Counted from the first letter of the stretch, positions 1-8,584 are shown. The stretch is 39,153 nt of DNA from Gammaproteobacteria bacterium (GCA_024224415.1 JAAENK010000294.1:1-39153), one strand, 5' to 3'. Numbers and translations are program-made. Notes: generated by a model from the sequence alone, not told the origin.

Positions 1-2
1 CG

Positions 3-437
3 GGGTATCAGGGTACGTTGGGCTGGGGTCTTGCAACAGGGCTAGGGGCTGCTCATGCGCGCAGGGATGTGCCAGTGGTTGCGATTATGGGTGATGGTGG
101 CGCTTTGTTTTCCATCGGTGAACTGGCAACCGCAGTGCACCATAATATTCCGCTGACGGTTATCGTTTTCAATGACAACGCTTACGGAAACGTACGTGGT
201 TTTCAGAAAGATTACTACAATGGCCGGACCATCGCCTCTGATTTGACCAGCCCTGATTTTGCGGCCCTTGCCAATAGTTATGGCGTTAAAGGGCAAACCG
301 CCGCGACCCCTGAAGAATTGCGCAAATGCTTACGCTCGGCCATCGCATCAGATGGTCCAACGGTGATCGAGGTGCCAGTCGGAAATTTCCCTTCCCCATG
401 GAGGCATTACTTCGCGCCCCGGGTCAGAGGTGTTTAA
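3..437 (+). CDS. TPP-dependent enzyme, C-terminal part (5'-truncated by window edge)
   Basis: The reading frame is open from the first bases of the window, so the gene begins upstream. What remains is the C-terminal TPP-binding domain of an acetolactate-synthase/benzoylformate-decarboxylase-type enzyme. The thiamine-diphosphate/Mg motif is visible: GDGG at 90-101 and NDNAYGN at 171-191, about 27 residues apart as is usual. The protein ends in PSPW...PRVRG, a common C-terminus in this superfamily, so the 3' end looks intact. The family carries out decarboxylation or carboligation of 2-oxo acids or acyl-CoA compounds. The substrate cannot be told from this fragment. It converges on the PPOX-type gene at 596-1036 and may be the last gene of an operon lying outside the window. 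Confidence 0.9.
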   Translation, partial: GYQGTLGWGLATGLGAAHARRDVPVVAIMGDGGALFSIGELATAVHHNIPLTVIVFNDNAYGNVRGFQKDYYNGRTIASDLTSPDFAALANSYGVKGQTAATPEELRKCLRSAIASDGPTVIEVPVGNFPSPWRHYFAPRVRGV

Positions 438-595
438 GGTTGAATCCGACGTTACCACGGCGGGTGCCATTTTCGAACACGGTATTAAAGATCAAGTGGT
501 CAGACTCCCCTGAAACCCAGGTACTGGAAATCCCTGAAACCATTTGGCGCACCACCTGGTGCAAAAGGTCTAGGTGTTAATGGCAAGCAGAGCAT

Positions 596-1036
596 TCAAT
601 TAAAATCATGCGTCAGCATATTTTCCGAAGACAGAACCACAAGCACGCTCTTATCCTCAACATCCCAGGAATCTATATACTCCTGTGCGGCATCATCACT
701 ATCTGAATATCGGCGTACTATTCGCCATACGATTTCACTTACCCATGGTGTAGTGTCCTCAAATAATAGCTCGACTGCACCGCTTAACATTACTGCCCGT
801 GCGTCGGGACTTTCGCCTGCTATACATATACTCATCTGCGGGTTACGACGTAGATTTTTGTATTTGGCGCTTTTTACGCCCATGTATACATAAACCTGGT
901 TATTTTCGTAGAGATACCAAACGGGTGTTATCTGAGGCGGGCCATTCGGTCGGTTTGTTCCGAGAATGGCGTGTCGAGGGGCTTGCAGAAATTCTTCGAT
1001 TTCTGCCGGGGTCATTTCATGGGGCTGGATGGTCAT
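596..1036 (-). CDS. PPOX-fold flavin/F420-dependent oxidoreductase (FDOR-like), 146 aa
   Basis: A small split beta-barrel protein of the pyridoxamine-5'-phosphate-oxidase superfamily, in the group often annotated 'PPOX class F420-dependent enzyme'. Visible hallmarks are the N-terminal ILGTNRPNGPPQITPVWY strand, SAKYKNLRRNPQMSICI and an ARAVMLSGAVEL strand, the usual cofactor-binding core. The ATG at 1036 is preferred over an upstream GTG at 1051 because family members start shortly before this point. A perfect TATAAT sits 6 nt upstream of that ATG, which would give a nearly leaderless transcript. The gene lies on the same strand as the acyl-CoA operon but is separated from it by an inverted-repeat element. 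The F420-synthesis genes in the window favour F420 over FMN as cofactor. That is inference; the fold alone does not decide it. Confidence 0.85.
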   Translation of the reverse strand: MTIQPHEMTPAEIEEFLQAPRHAILGTNRPNGPPQITPVWYLYENNQVYVYMGVKSAKYKNLRRNPQMSICIAGESPDARAVMLSGAVELLFEDTTPWVSEIVWRIVRRYSDSDDAAQEYIDSWDVEDKSVLVVLSSENMLTHDFN

Positions 1037-1042
1037 GACCCA

Positions 1043-1048
1043 ATTATA
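1043..1048 (-). promoter_or_regulatory. Candidate -10 box (TATAAT) of the PPOX-like gene
   Basis: A perfect TATAAT on the minus strand ends 6 nt before the ATG at 1036, so transcription would start about at the start codon. No convincing -35 box was found 16-18 bp upstream. Single consensus hexamers occur by chance in AT-rich DNA. Confidence 0.35.
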
Positions 1049-1059
1049 CACATGATGAA

Positions 1060-1200
1060 ATTAAGGGATCTCTGATTAATTCGAAAATCACTGTCATTGC
1101 GAGCGCAGCGCGGCAATCTTTTTTAGTAATATCAACTTGTTAGAGATTGCCGCGTCGCTAGCGCTCCTCGCAATGACGAATTAATCAGAGCTTCCTTAAT
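1060..1200. repeat. MITE/REP-like inverted repeat element, about 141 bp
   Basis: Two long, nearly complementary arms (1060-1119 and 1144-1200) face each other. Both begin at the outside with ATTAAGG, continue with CTCTGATTAATTCG, then TCATTGCGAG, and end in GCGGCAATCT. The left arm carries about 10 extra bases after ATTAATTCG. This is the typical look of a non-coding miniature repeat that would fold into a long hairpin; no transposase is encoded. Its right tip supplies the TAA stop codon (1196-1198) of the acyl-CoA dehydrogenase, so insertion may have set the end of that gene. It may also act as a transcription barrier between the operon and the PPOX gene. Confidence 0.85.
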
Positions 1201-2362
1201 AAGATTTTGGCAAACCAAGTGCCTTTTCGGCTATATTACATAATATAAGCTGGGGGCTTACGGGCGCCAGTCGGGTGATCATTACTTCACGCAATAAACG
1301 TTCAACATGAAATTCTTTTGCGTAGCCCATACCACCGTGGGTCATAACTGCTTGCGTACAGGCTTTGAACCCCGCTTCGCCAGCAAGATATTTGGCGGCG
1401 TTTGCCTCAATTCCGCAGGATTGTTCCTGGTCGTAAAGACTTGCTGCACGCATCGCCATGAGCCATGCTGATTCGAGTTCCATCCAGTTGATAGCAAGCG
1501 GATGCTGGATGGCCTGGTTCTGGCCGATTGGTCGGTCGAATACTACGCGTTGTTTAGCGTATTCACTTGCACGAGCCAGTGCGTTGCGGCCGATGCCAAT
1601 GGCCTCTGAAGCCACCAGTATCCGCTCCGGATTAAGGCTGTGTAGCAAATAGTAAAATCCCTGCCCTTCTTCACCTATGAGATCACTCTCCGGTATCGGT
1701 AATCCATCGATGAATACTTCGCATGAATCTACTGCAGCTCGACCCATTTTTGGGATACTGCGTACATCGCAGTATTTTCTATCCAGGTCGGTATAAAAAA
1801 GTGTTAAGCCATCGGTGGGTCGCTTTCCTTCAGATTTTGGTGCAGTTCGCGTCAGCAGCATTATTTTGTCTGCTTGCATGGCTGTTGATGTCCAGATTTT
1901 CTTACCATGTGCTACGTATCCATCGTCGCAGCGTACTGCGCGGGTGGTTATGGCGGTGGTATTTAGACCGGCGTCAGGCTCGGTCACTCCAAAACAGCAA
2001 CGTTTTTTACCCGCGATCAAGTCTGGCAACCAGCGTTGCTTTTGCTCCTCACTACCGAATACGGCAACGGGATGTGGACCAAATATATTGATATGAATTG
2101 AAGAAGCGGCACTCATGGCGCCAGACGAATTTGCCACCGCATGCATCATGATAGCGGCTTCGGTTACACCCAGCCCTGCGCCACCATACGCTTCCGGCAA
2201 AGCGATACCCAGCCAGCCGCCATCGGCCATTTGCTGGTAGAAATCAAATGGGAATTCACCACTCTGGTCACGCTTAAGCCAGTAATCGTCATCAAATCCG
2301 GCACAAATTTTTTCGACTGAATCGCTGATTTGCTGTTGTTCGCTGCTATAAGAAAAATCCAT
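1196..2362 (-). CDS. Acyl-CoA dehydrogenase family protein, 388 aa
   Basis: A full-length flavin-dependent acyl-CoA dehydrogenase that would oxidise an acyl-CoA to the 2,3-enoyl-CoA and pass electrons to ETF. N-terminal helices are followed by CCFGVTEPDAG (FAD/substrate contact strand), the beta domain, RVVFDRPIGQNQAIQHPLA, and a C-terminal MTHGGMGYAKEFHVERLLREV segment. Where medium-chain enzymes carry the catalytic glutamate (YEGTSQ), this protein reads RLAPVSPQ, so the base must lie elsewhere. The start is taken as ATG 2362: it shares its A with the TGA stop of the acyl-CoA synthetase (TGATG), so the two are translationally coupled. The stop codon lies inside the inverted-repeat element. 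It is the last gene of the minus-strand operon. Cyclohexanecarboxyl-CoA-type enzymes are one candidate subfamily; the substrate is unproven. Confidence 0.9.
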   Translation of the reverse strand: MDFSYSSEQQQISDSVEKICAGFDDDYWLKRDQSGEFPFDFYQQMADGGWLGIALPEAYGGAGLGVTEAAIMMHAVANSSGAMSAASSIHINIFGPHPVAVFGSEEQKQRWLPDLIAGKKRCCFGVTEPDAGLNTTAITTRAVRCDDGYVAHGKKIWTSTAMQADKIMLLTRTAPKSEGKRPTDGLTLFYTDLDRKYCDVRSIPKMGRAAVDSCEVFIDGLPIPESDLIGEEGQGFYYLLHSLNPERILVASEAIGIGRNALARASEYAKQRVVFDRPIGQNQAIQHPLAINWMELESAWLMAMRAASLYDQEQSCGIEANAAKYLAGEAGFKACTQAVMTHGGMGYAKEFHVERLLREVMITRLAPVSPQLILCNIAEKALGLPKSY

Positions 2363-3990
2363 CAAACTGTTTCCTCCTGGGCTATTTTGTCAGTGATTTG
2401 CTTTAGCAAGACAGATCGTCTGAGTTTTCCAGCGGCTGTCACGGGTAAAGCGTCGATAATATGCAGGCTCTCTGGCCATTTGTTTTTTGCGAGGCCTTTA
2501 CGGCGGGTAATTTCCAGCAAATTGTCAAGGCTTGGATTGTTGCCGTCGGGGTTCGCAACCAGGCAGGCGCATATGCGTTCTCCCAGACGCTCATCTGGAA
2601 TGCCGATAATTGCCAATTGCCCAATTCCAGGTTCACCGATCAGGGCTTGCTCGATCTCCAAAGGTGAAATATTGGCACCGCCACGGATAATAAGCTCTTT
2701 ACGCCTCCCGGTGATCTTGACATAACCCAGACTATCGATAACAGCCAGGTCACCAGTGCGAAACCATCGGTCTGGTAGAAATGACTCTTCGTTTAGCTGC
2801 GGATTACTATAGTAGCCCAGACATTGTTGGGGCCCGCGCATTAACAGGTCACCTTCCATCCCTGCAGAAAGTTCATCACCGTTCAGGTCGACAATTTTCA
2901 ATTCTGTTCCGAGGAAAGCCTCACCGTCGGTGCTAGCCACTATATCCTGAGCAGTGCCAGGCCGACAGCCTGTACCAATACCTTCAGTCATGCCCCAGAT
3001 TACCGATGTCAACGTATCGGGCAGTTTTTCCTGCGCCTTCCGGAGTAAAGTTGCAGGCACATAACTACCACCACAAAGTATTAGCTGCAACGATAACTCA
3101 GTTTTCAACTCGGCAAACCGTTTACAATTAAGCAAATCATCTAGCAGGGTCGGAGTAGCGAGTGTAAAGCTGGCTCTCTCCCGCACCATAGTTTCCAGCG
3201 CCTGATCGGCATTCCAGACATCCTGCAAAATTAAGGTCGCCCCTAGATATATCGCGAGCCTTAGTCCATGCGCATAGCCAGCGGAAAACCCCAGCGGTGC
3301 GGCCATAAATATAATAGTTTCTGAATCAAAATTATAAATAGGGGCCACAGTGGTATTCAGTGCCCCGATTGTGTTGGAACTATGCATCACGCCCTTGGGT
3401 ATTCCGGACGATCCAGAAGTAAACAACAGACAATTCAGGTCATCTGCACTTGCGGGTGATTTAGGCTCGTCAAGCTGCAGGGAATTGTCATCGACGAGTT
3501 CATTAAAAGTAATCCAACCCTGATGTTTTTGATTTGATCCCACTGTAATACGTAAACTGGTATGCGGGCAATTCTTTGCAGCATGATCAACGAGTGATAC
3601 AAAATTTTTATCTTTCAGCAACTCAGGGACAACGATTCCTTTTGCACCACTGACGGCAAGCACGCCGGCAAACTCGTGTTCACCTCCGGTGATTGGCATA
3701 TGCACGCCGACGGCTCCAAGGTAATCGAGTGCCAGCCCAAATATCGGAGCCTGTTGCCAATTTGGCAGAGCGACGACAAACCTGTCACCTTGTTTGACGC
3801 CGCGTTTTCTTAACGCCGCGGCTAAGTACCAGGATTGGGTTGCCAGCTGTTGATAGGTTAGACTGCCAAAACGTGGGTCTTTCACAGCCAGTTTATCTGG
3901 TGAGTGTTGTACCGCCTGTTGCAGAAAGTCGGTCAGCAGACGGTCGCTCCAATAACCCGATTTTCGATAATACTCCTCGTGATTTTGCAT
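2362..3990 (-). CDS. AMP-forming acyl-CoA synthetase (ligase), 542 aa
   Basis: An ANL-superfamily enzyme of normal length that activates a carboxylic acid to its CoA thioester through an acyl-adenylate. The P-loop TSGSSGIPKG is at residues 191-200. It is followed by the WGMTEG motif, the hinge region GDLAVIDSLGYVKITGRRKELI, NISPLEIEQAL, and the C-terminal PVTAAGKLRR with the adenylation lysine. The overall pattern resembles cyclohexanecarboxylate or aryl-acid CoA ligases more than long-chain fatty acyl ligases, but the substrate cannot be read from sequence. It overlaps the dehydrogenase gene by 1 nt and follows the SDR gene by 21 bp. It probably performs the entry step for the acid degraded by this operon. 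Confidence 0.93.
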   Translation of the reverse strand: MQNHEEYYRKSGYWSDRLLTDFLQQAVQHSPDKLAVKDPRFGSLTYQQLATQSWYLAAALRKRGVKQGDRFVVALPNWQQAPIFGLALDYLGAVGVHMPITGGEHEFAGVLAVSGAKGIVVPELLKDKNFVSLVDHAAKNCPHTSLRITVGSNQKHQGWITFNELVDDNSLQLDEPKSPASADDLNCLLFTSGSSGIPKGVMHSSNTIGALNTTVAPIYNFDSETIIFMAAPLGFSAGYAHGLRLAIYLGATLILQDVWNADQALETMVRERASFTLATPTLLDDLLNCKRFAELKTELSLQLILCGGSYVPATLLRKAQEKLPDTLTSVIWGMTEGIGTGCRPGTAQDIVASTDGEAFLGTELKIVDLNGDELSAGMEGDLLMRGPQQCLGYYSNPQLNEESFLPDRWFRTGDLAVIDSLGYVKITGRRKELIIRGGANISPLEIEQALIGEPGIGQLAIIGIPDERLGERICACLVANPDGNNPSLDNLLEITRRKGLAKNKWPESLHIIDALPVTAAGKLRRSVLLKQITDKIAQEETV

Positions 3991-4011
3991 GATTGACCGT
4001 TTCTACCACTA

Positions 4012-4812
4012 TCACATGGCGTAGCCGCCACTGATACTGATGCACTGGCCAGTAATGTAAGAAGTTGTATCAGATGAAAGGAATAACACCATTGGTACAA
4101 TATCCTTCGGCACACCACAACGGCGCAGGGGATAGCGGCGCACAACTTTTTTCAGCACTTCGTCGTCACAGAAAATTTTTGCCTGCGGGCTGTCTGCATG
4201 CCATAAGCTGTTATCACCGGCATCCTGTGTTTCTTCTGGCAGGGTAAGACCCGGACAGACAACGTTTACATTTAATTTGTGACGCCCAAACTCGCGCGCC
4301 AGTGCTTTGCTCAGGGTGATTATGCCACCCTTACAGGCGCCATAGACTGCTTCATTGTATTCACCCACTCGACCTGCATCGGAACCGATGGTAATGATTT
4401 TGCCATAGCTTCTGGAAATCATTGACGGCGCTACCGCACGAATACCATTAATTGGGCCCCATAGGTTGATGGCGATTTCACGTTCGAAATCTGAATAAGG
4501 TTTGTCCATGAACAATGCATTGGCTGTCCAGCCAGCGTTGTTGACAAGAATATCGATTTGACCGTAGCTCTCCAGTGCAGCTTGCGCCATTTTTTCTGTA
4601 TCAGCAGCATCACCAACATCTGTTCTAACAAAAAAAGCGGCGTTGGGACGTATTTTGCATAATTCCTGCGCTACCCTTTCCCCCTGCTTTTCATCAACAT
4701 CGGCGATAACAACATTAGCACCCTCGGCAACAAAACCTTCGGTGATGGCTTTACCTATATTGGATGCTCCGCCGGTAACAATGGCAGTTTTACCCTGTAG
4801 TTCTAAATCCAT
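4012..4812 (-). CDS. SDR-family NAD(P)-dependent dehydrogenase, 266 aa
   Basis: A classical short-chain dehydrogenase/reductase. The nucleotide-binding TGGASNIGK lies at residues 13-21, NNAG at 91-94, and the catalytic triad is S144, Y157, K161 (YGACK). An acidic residue after the second beta strand (ADVDEKQ) suggests NAD+ rather than NADP+. In its operon context it most likely oxidises a 3-hydroxyacyl-CoA made by the crotonase to a 3-ketoacyl-CoA, comparable to BadH in cyclohexanecarboxylate degradation. That assignment rests on neighbours. A purine-rich GAGG precedes the ATG at 4812 by about 10 nt. Confidence 0.92.
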   Translation of the reverse strand: MDLELQGKTAIVTGGASNIGKAITEGFVAEGANVVIADVDEKQGERVAQELCKIRPNAAFFVRTDVGDAADTEKMAQAALESYGQIDILVNNAGWTANALFMDKPYSDFEREIAINLWGPINGIRAVAPSMISRSYGKIITIGSDAGRVGEYNEAVYGACKGGIITLSKALAREFGRHKLNVNVVCPGLTLPEETQDAGDNSLWHADSPQAKIFCDDEVLKKVVRRYPLRRCGVPKDIVPMVLFLSSDTTSYITGQCISISGGYAM

Positions 4813-4856
4813 TGCTTTTGACCTCGTTGGTGAATATTACATATACGGGACTGTAC

Positions 4857-5636
4857 TTACTTTTTCTGGAATAGCTCTAATCGTTGTTTGATTTCATCCG
4901 CGGCATCTTCCCGATTGCGAGCAAAATAAATTTCCTCCAACCACAAAGCATCGGCAGCAGGCATGTCGTAACCGAGCATGGCGACTTCTTTTACCAGGCG
5001 CACGGCTGATTTACCATTGGCGCAAATTGCATCGGCGATTTTCAGCGCTTCGTCAAACAAGTCTTCATCTGCTACAACTTTTTGCACCATGCGCAAGCGT
5101 AGCGCTTCTTCTGCCGAAACAGGGTCTCCGGTCAACATCATCAGCATGGCATCACCAAGACCTATTAAACGCGGTAGCCATTGGGTTCCACCGCCACCGG
5201 GTAACGCGCCCAATTTAACTTCGGGTAAACCAAGTTTCGCGCTGCTGGCCGCTATGCGGATATCACATCCCAGCGCCAGTTCAAAACCACCACCGAAGGC
5301 ATAGCCATTGATCGCGGCAATCGTGGGTTTGCTGATCTTCAAAGAATTCGGGGTCACCCAATGACTAGTTCTGACCTTGGGTGGCAAATACAGAAAATTG
5401 GGCGCTTTTTTGATATCTATGCCAGTAGAAAAGGCACGTCCAGTGCCGGTATAAACCAGTACGCGAAGTTCATCATCGGCCTCGAATTCTTCCAGACGCT
5501 TGCGGTGTTCTCGCATTAAGTCCATGTCGAAGGAATTCATTGCTTTGGGTCGGTTCAACCTGATAATGGCCACCGGACCTCGGGTTTCCCAGATTAACGG
5601 TGCTTGCTCGGCTTCAGTGTCTTTTTCGTCGCTCAT
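4857..5636 (-). CDS. Enoyl-CoA hydratase/isomerase (crotonase) family protein, 259 aa
   Basis: A crotonase-fold enzyme with both hydratase glutamates: E119 in GGGFELAL and E139 in LGLPEVKLG, exactly 20 residues apart as in rat enoyl-CoA hydratase. The oxyanion-hole segments are present (FSTGIDI and NGYAFGGG). It can therefore hydrate an enoyl-CoA or hydrolyse a ring ketone. With the dehydrogenase and SDR it completes a beta-oxidation-like set. BadI/BadK-type ring enzymes belong to the same fold, so ring cleavage is an alternative role. It lies 44 bp upstream of the SDR gene in the same direction, and an AAGG-type ribosome site precedes ATG 5636. Confidence 0.92.
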   Translation of the reverse strand: MSDEKDTEAEQAPLIWETRGPVAIIRLNRPKAMNSFDMDLMREHRKRLEEFEADDELRVLVYTGTGRAFSTGIDIKKAPNFLYLPPKVRTSHWVTPNSLKISKPTIAAINGYAFGGGFELALGCDIRIAASSAKLGLPEVKLGALPGGGGTQWLPRLIGLGDAMLMMLTGDPVSAEEALRLRMVQKVVADEDLFDEALKIADAICANGKSAVRLVKEVAMLGYDMPAADALWLEEIYFARNREDAADEIKQRLELFQKK

Positions 5637-5651
5637 TGATAATACCTTGTC

Positions 5652-6410
5652 TCAATTCTGGGAATGCTTGCTCAGAAAATCGTGAATCAGTTTATTAGTC
5701 GCATCGCAGGCTTCCCAGTGCAAACAATGGCCCGCATCAGGAACTATTACAAGTTCAGAACCTGGAATATTCTGTGCAATTTTTTCAGATGCTCGTGGTG
5801 GACAATACGGATCGGTCTCACCAGCAATGACAAGCGTTGGGCAGTCGATCTGGTTTAGATCCTCTACCATGGGTTCATCAGCAAGCCTAGCCATGGCGCG
5901 ACCTGCATTCAAATAACCGTCTATATCCTTTACCGCGCTGACACGTAATTGCTGGTATTCGCTTATGAGTGCCTGATCACCCAGGGAGAAACAGCCGCAG
6001 GCATCCAGTGAATTAATTTCAATAAGTTTTTCGAGACCACCAGCGCTCACCTGACCCATGCGGTCACGAAAAAACTCCTGCCCTGGTTTGCCAACTGTAC
6101 ATGAACTGGCAATAAGAATCAGACCCTTTGTCAATTCGGGGAAATCCAGCGCAAACCGTTGGGCAATGACTCCACCCATCGAAAAGCCAATCAGCCAGGC
6201 AGGGCCTGTACTTTGAGCGCTAAGAATTTGCCCCAGATCATCGGCCATTTGGGCGACGGTGCCGTTGCCAGCACCGACCGGACTGGCACCAAATCCGCGT
6301 ACATCGTAGCTGATCACCCGCATGGATTGTTCGAGGAAAGCCTGCTGTTTTGCCCAGACATGCCGTGCCTCCGACAGGCCATGGATCAATACGACTGTTT
6401 CTCGACTCAT
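5652..6410 (-). CDS. Alpha/beta hydrolase, 252 aa
   Basis: A cytoplasmic alpha/beta-hydrolase of the 3-oxoadipate enol-lactonase/carboxylesterase type. The oxyanion-hole HG is at residues 10-11, the nucleophile elbow is GFSMGG with S77, the acid is D200 in AGETDPYCP, and the base is H228 in DAGHCLHW. The catalytic triad is complete. It could hydrolyse a lactone, a vinylogous 1,3-diketone (C-C bond) or a thioester made in the pathway. It sits between the LLM oxidoreductase (10 bp upstream) and the crotonase (15 bp downstream), so it belongs to the same transcript. No signal peptide is seen. Confidence 0.92.
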   Translation of the reverse strand: MSRETVVLIHGLSEARHVWAKQQAFLEQSMRVISYDVRGFGASPVGAGNGTVAQMADDLGQILSAQSTGPAWLIGFSMGGVIAQRFALDFPELTKGLILIASSCTVGKPGQEFFRDRMGQVSAGGLEKLIEINSLDACGCFSLGDQALISEYQQLRVSAVKDIDGYLNAGRAMARLADEPMVEDLNQIDCPTLVIAGETDPYCPPRASEKIAQNIPGSELVIVPDAGHCLHWEACDATNKLIHDFLSKHSQN

Positions 6411-6420
6411 CGGTCAAACC

Positions 6421-7422
6421 CTATGTCAGGTGCCTGATGATACCTTCAGACAAGGCTTCCATACGTGCCTGTCGGCCATCTGTGCCAGCACGAAAAGCCA
6501 GCGTCACGCCATGTAACCCCAGTTTTTCAAGGCCTCTTATACGCTCCAGACATTCATCTGCCGAACCGACAAGGGCAACATAGTCGGTGAATTCGTCCGA
6601 AACCACTTTCTTGTGACCTGCGTGTGAGGACATATGCTCATGTCTATCATAACTTTCTCCTGCACGTTGGAAATCATCCTTAAACGGATGAAGAAACTCA
6701 GGCAGGTATTTCCATTTATTAAAAGTCTCGGCCTGCGAGGCAACCCAGTGACTGACATCGTCACGCGCCTGTTCGCGATCGTCTGACATACCGATAGCTG
6801 CCCAGAGGTGGAGTTCAATTTCGTTAAAATCACGACCCACTTCTTCAGCACCACGACGTACGTGATCAATTTGCCATTTGGTAAATTCCTCGTTGGCTCC
6901 CCCCATCAAAATCACGCCATCTGCTACGCGTCCACACATCGCCAGAATTTTGGGTTGGTTAGCAGCAACAAAAATAGGGACTCTTCCTGTAGCTGTGACC
7001 AGACGGTAGGGGTTCCCATCATCACCAACGACTTCTTCACCACTGCAAAGTGTGTTGATGTTATTTATCGATGTCTCGAGGTATTTGATGGTTGCTGGTT
7101 TCAGGCCGATAGAAAATACTCCAGTCCATCCAGAACCAAGACCAATAATTGCCCGACCATCGCTAACTTCGTTCAACGCGGTAAAGCCATTGGCTATCGT
7201 GGTAAAATGTCGTGTCACAGGATTGGTAACACCTGTACCCAGTTTAATGGTACTGGTGTGTTCCGCACAAAGTGCCAGTGCGACATAACAATCTTTCATA
7301 GAGAGCTGAACATCGGCTATCCAGGCGCTGTCAAATCCCAATGCTTCGGCATTTTTGACAACTTCAACGGTATGCGATATAGGCTCTCGGTGGCTTATTC
7401 CCAGTGATACTCCGACTTTCAT
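6421..7422 (-). CDS. LLM-class (F420-type) flavin-dependent oxidoreductase, 333 aa
   Basis: A TIM-barrel member of the bacterial-luciferase-like superfamily, most like the F420-dependent Mer (methylenetetrahydromethanopterin reductase) branch. The N-terminus MKVGVSLGISH, AEALGFDSAWIAD, KLGTGVTNPVTRH, IGLGSGW and IFVAANQPKILAMCGRVADGVIL are typical of that branch, where F420 binds at the barrel mouth. It is the first enzyme gene of the minus-strand operon, 58 bp after the regulator, with a GAGG ribosome site before ATG 7422. F420 as cofactor is inferred from family and from the F420-synthesis genes in the divergent operon; FMN-dependent monooxygenases share the fold. It may reduce or oxidise a ring intermediate by hydride transfer. 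Confidence 0.9.
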   Translation of the reverse strand: MKVGVSLGISHREPISHTVEVVKNAEALGFDSAWIADVQLSMKDCYVALALCAEHTSTIKLGTGVTNPVTRHFTTIANGFTALNEVSDGRAIIGLGSGWTGVFSIGLKPATIKYLETSINNINTLCSGEEVVGDDGNPYRLVTATGRVPIFVAANQPKILAMCGRVADGVILMGGANEEFTKWQIDHVRRGAEEVGRDFNEIELHLWAAIGMSDDREQARDDVSHWVASQAETFNKWKYLPEFLHPFKDDFQRAGESYDRHEHMSSHAGHKKVVSDEFTDYVALVGSADECLERIRGLEKLGLHGVTLAFRAGTDGRQARMEALSEGIIRHLT

Positions 7423-7480
7423 TTTGTGTTATACCTCAAATTTGGCTATACGAAAGTTTTCCGCATTATGCTCTGCCTGA

Positions 7481-8566
7481 TTATATTATTTTCGCCCCGA
7501 TTACAGTTTTTTCGACGTTGAACACATCAGCAAGACACTTGAACTTTACGAGTGAACTGCTCATTCCAGGCCAGGTTGGCATCGTTTGAGAGACCGGCCA
7601 TGCTTCGCGGTATTTGCTTGGATTTTTGTCAAACTGCCTGGTAAATGATTTGGCAAAATGCGAAAAGCTGGGGAAACCACTGGCCATGGATATCTCACGA
7701 ATACTCATCGATGTCTGGGTCAATAACACCCTGGCAAACTGCAATCTCAGAATACGGTAGAAACTAATCGCAGAAGTATCAAGGTACTGCTGAAACAGGC
7801 GTTCCAGCTTGCGTTGCGAAATACCCACGACATCAGCAATATAAGGAATAGGCAGTACTTCCTCCAGATTGCTCTCCATTAAAATAATACATTCACGTAT
7901 CATCGGATGCAGTGTTTTCTGGGTTCCGACGCGGACTTTTCGTTGTGCTGAATCTGCTTCACGAATAGGATCATGCAAAATTTGTTCAGCCACTTCCTGG
8001 GTTAGCTGCATGCCGTGATGTTTCTCAACCAGGTAAAGCATCATGTCAATACCTGCTGTACCACCTGCACAGGTTATTCGGTTGCGGTCGAGCACAAACA
8101 GTTGTTCTTTCAGGTTTACCCGCGGAAATTGTTCCTTAAAGCCAGGAATACAGCTCCAGTGCAGAGTCGCGTTATAACCAGACAGTAACCTTGCCCTGGC
8201 CAGTACCCAGGCACCCATACACATACCGCCAAGGGTAATACCATAATTATCCTGTAATCGTAACCAGCCAAACAGGTGTTCATCTTCATAATGCTCGGCA
8301 TTCCAACTGCCACAGACAATAATAACATTCCACTTCCGGGCATCATTTACAATAGATTCTGTTTCGATTGACATGCCATTACTCGCTTCAACTGATCCTC
8401 CAGTCGCCGAGACAAAATACCATTCATAGAGGTTTTCACCAGCCAGATAATTAGCGATTCTTAACGGCTCAATGGCTGTAGTTAAAGCCATCATATTAAA
8501 CTTCGCAACGAGCACAAAACCAGTCACATGCGGGGATGACCGATGGTGTAAATCAAGCTTACTCAT
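7481..8566 (-). CDS. GlxA/CdhR-family AraC-type transcriptional regulator, 361 aa
   Basis: A two-domain activator. Residues about 10-190 form a DJ-1/PfpI-like (GATase1-like) ligand domain with the elbow GGMCMGAW (C116). Residues about 225-330 form an AraC HTH pair (IADVVGISQRKLERLFQQYL and MSIREISMASGFPSFSHFAKSF). Members such as CdhR, GbdR and ArgR-type regulators activate catabolic operons on binding a small metabolite. This gene heads the minus-strand operon (strong AGGGG ribosome site before ATG 8566) and lies back to back with the plus-strand operon starting at 8727. It is therefore the natural candidate to control both. Near-direct repeats suitable for an AraC protein lie in the 160-bp gap. 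Confidence 0.93.
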   Translation of the reverse strand: MSKLDLHHRSSPHVTGFVLVAKFNMMALTTAIEPLRIANYLAGENLYEWYFVSATGGSVEASNGMSIETESIVNDARKWNVIIVCGSWNAEHYEDEHLFGWLRLQDNYGITLGGMCMGAWVLARARLLSGYNATLHWSCIPGFKEQFPRVNLKEQLFVLDRNRITCAGGTAGIDMMLYLVEKHHGMQLTQEVAEQILHDPIREADSAQRKVRVGTQKTLHPMIRECIILMESNLEEVLPIPYIADVVGISQRKLERLFQQYLDTSAISFYRILRLQFARVLLTQTSMSIREISMASGFPSFSHFAKSFTRQFDKNPSKYREAWPVSQTMPTWPGMSSSLVKFKCLADVFNVEKTVIGAKII

Positions 8567-8584
8567 TATTACCCCTAAAAAGGT

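Noticed and set aside
430-507. A short open frame starting with GTG and overlapping the end of the TPP-enzyme gene.
   Set aside because: It has about 25 codons, no recognisable motif and no ribosome site; the region 438-595 otherwise holds only a weak hairpin near 550.
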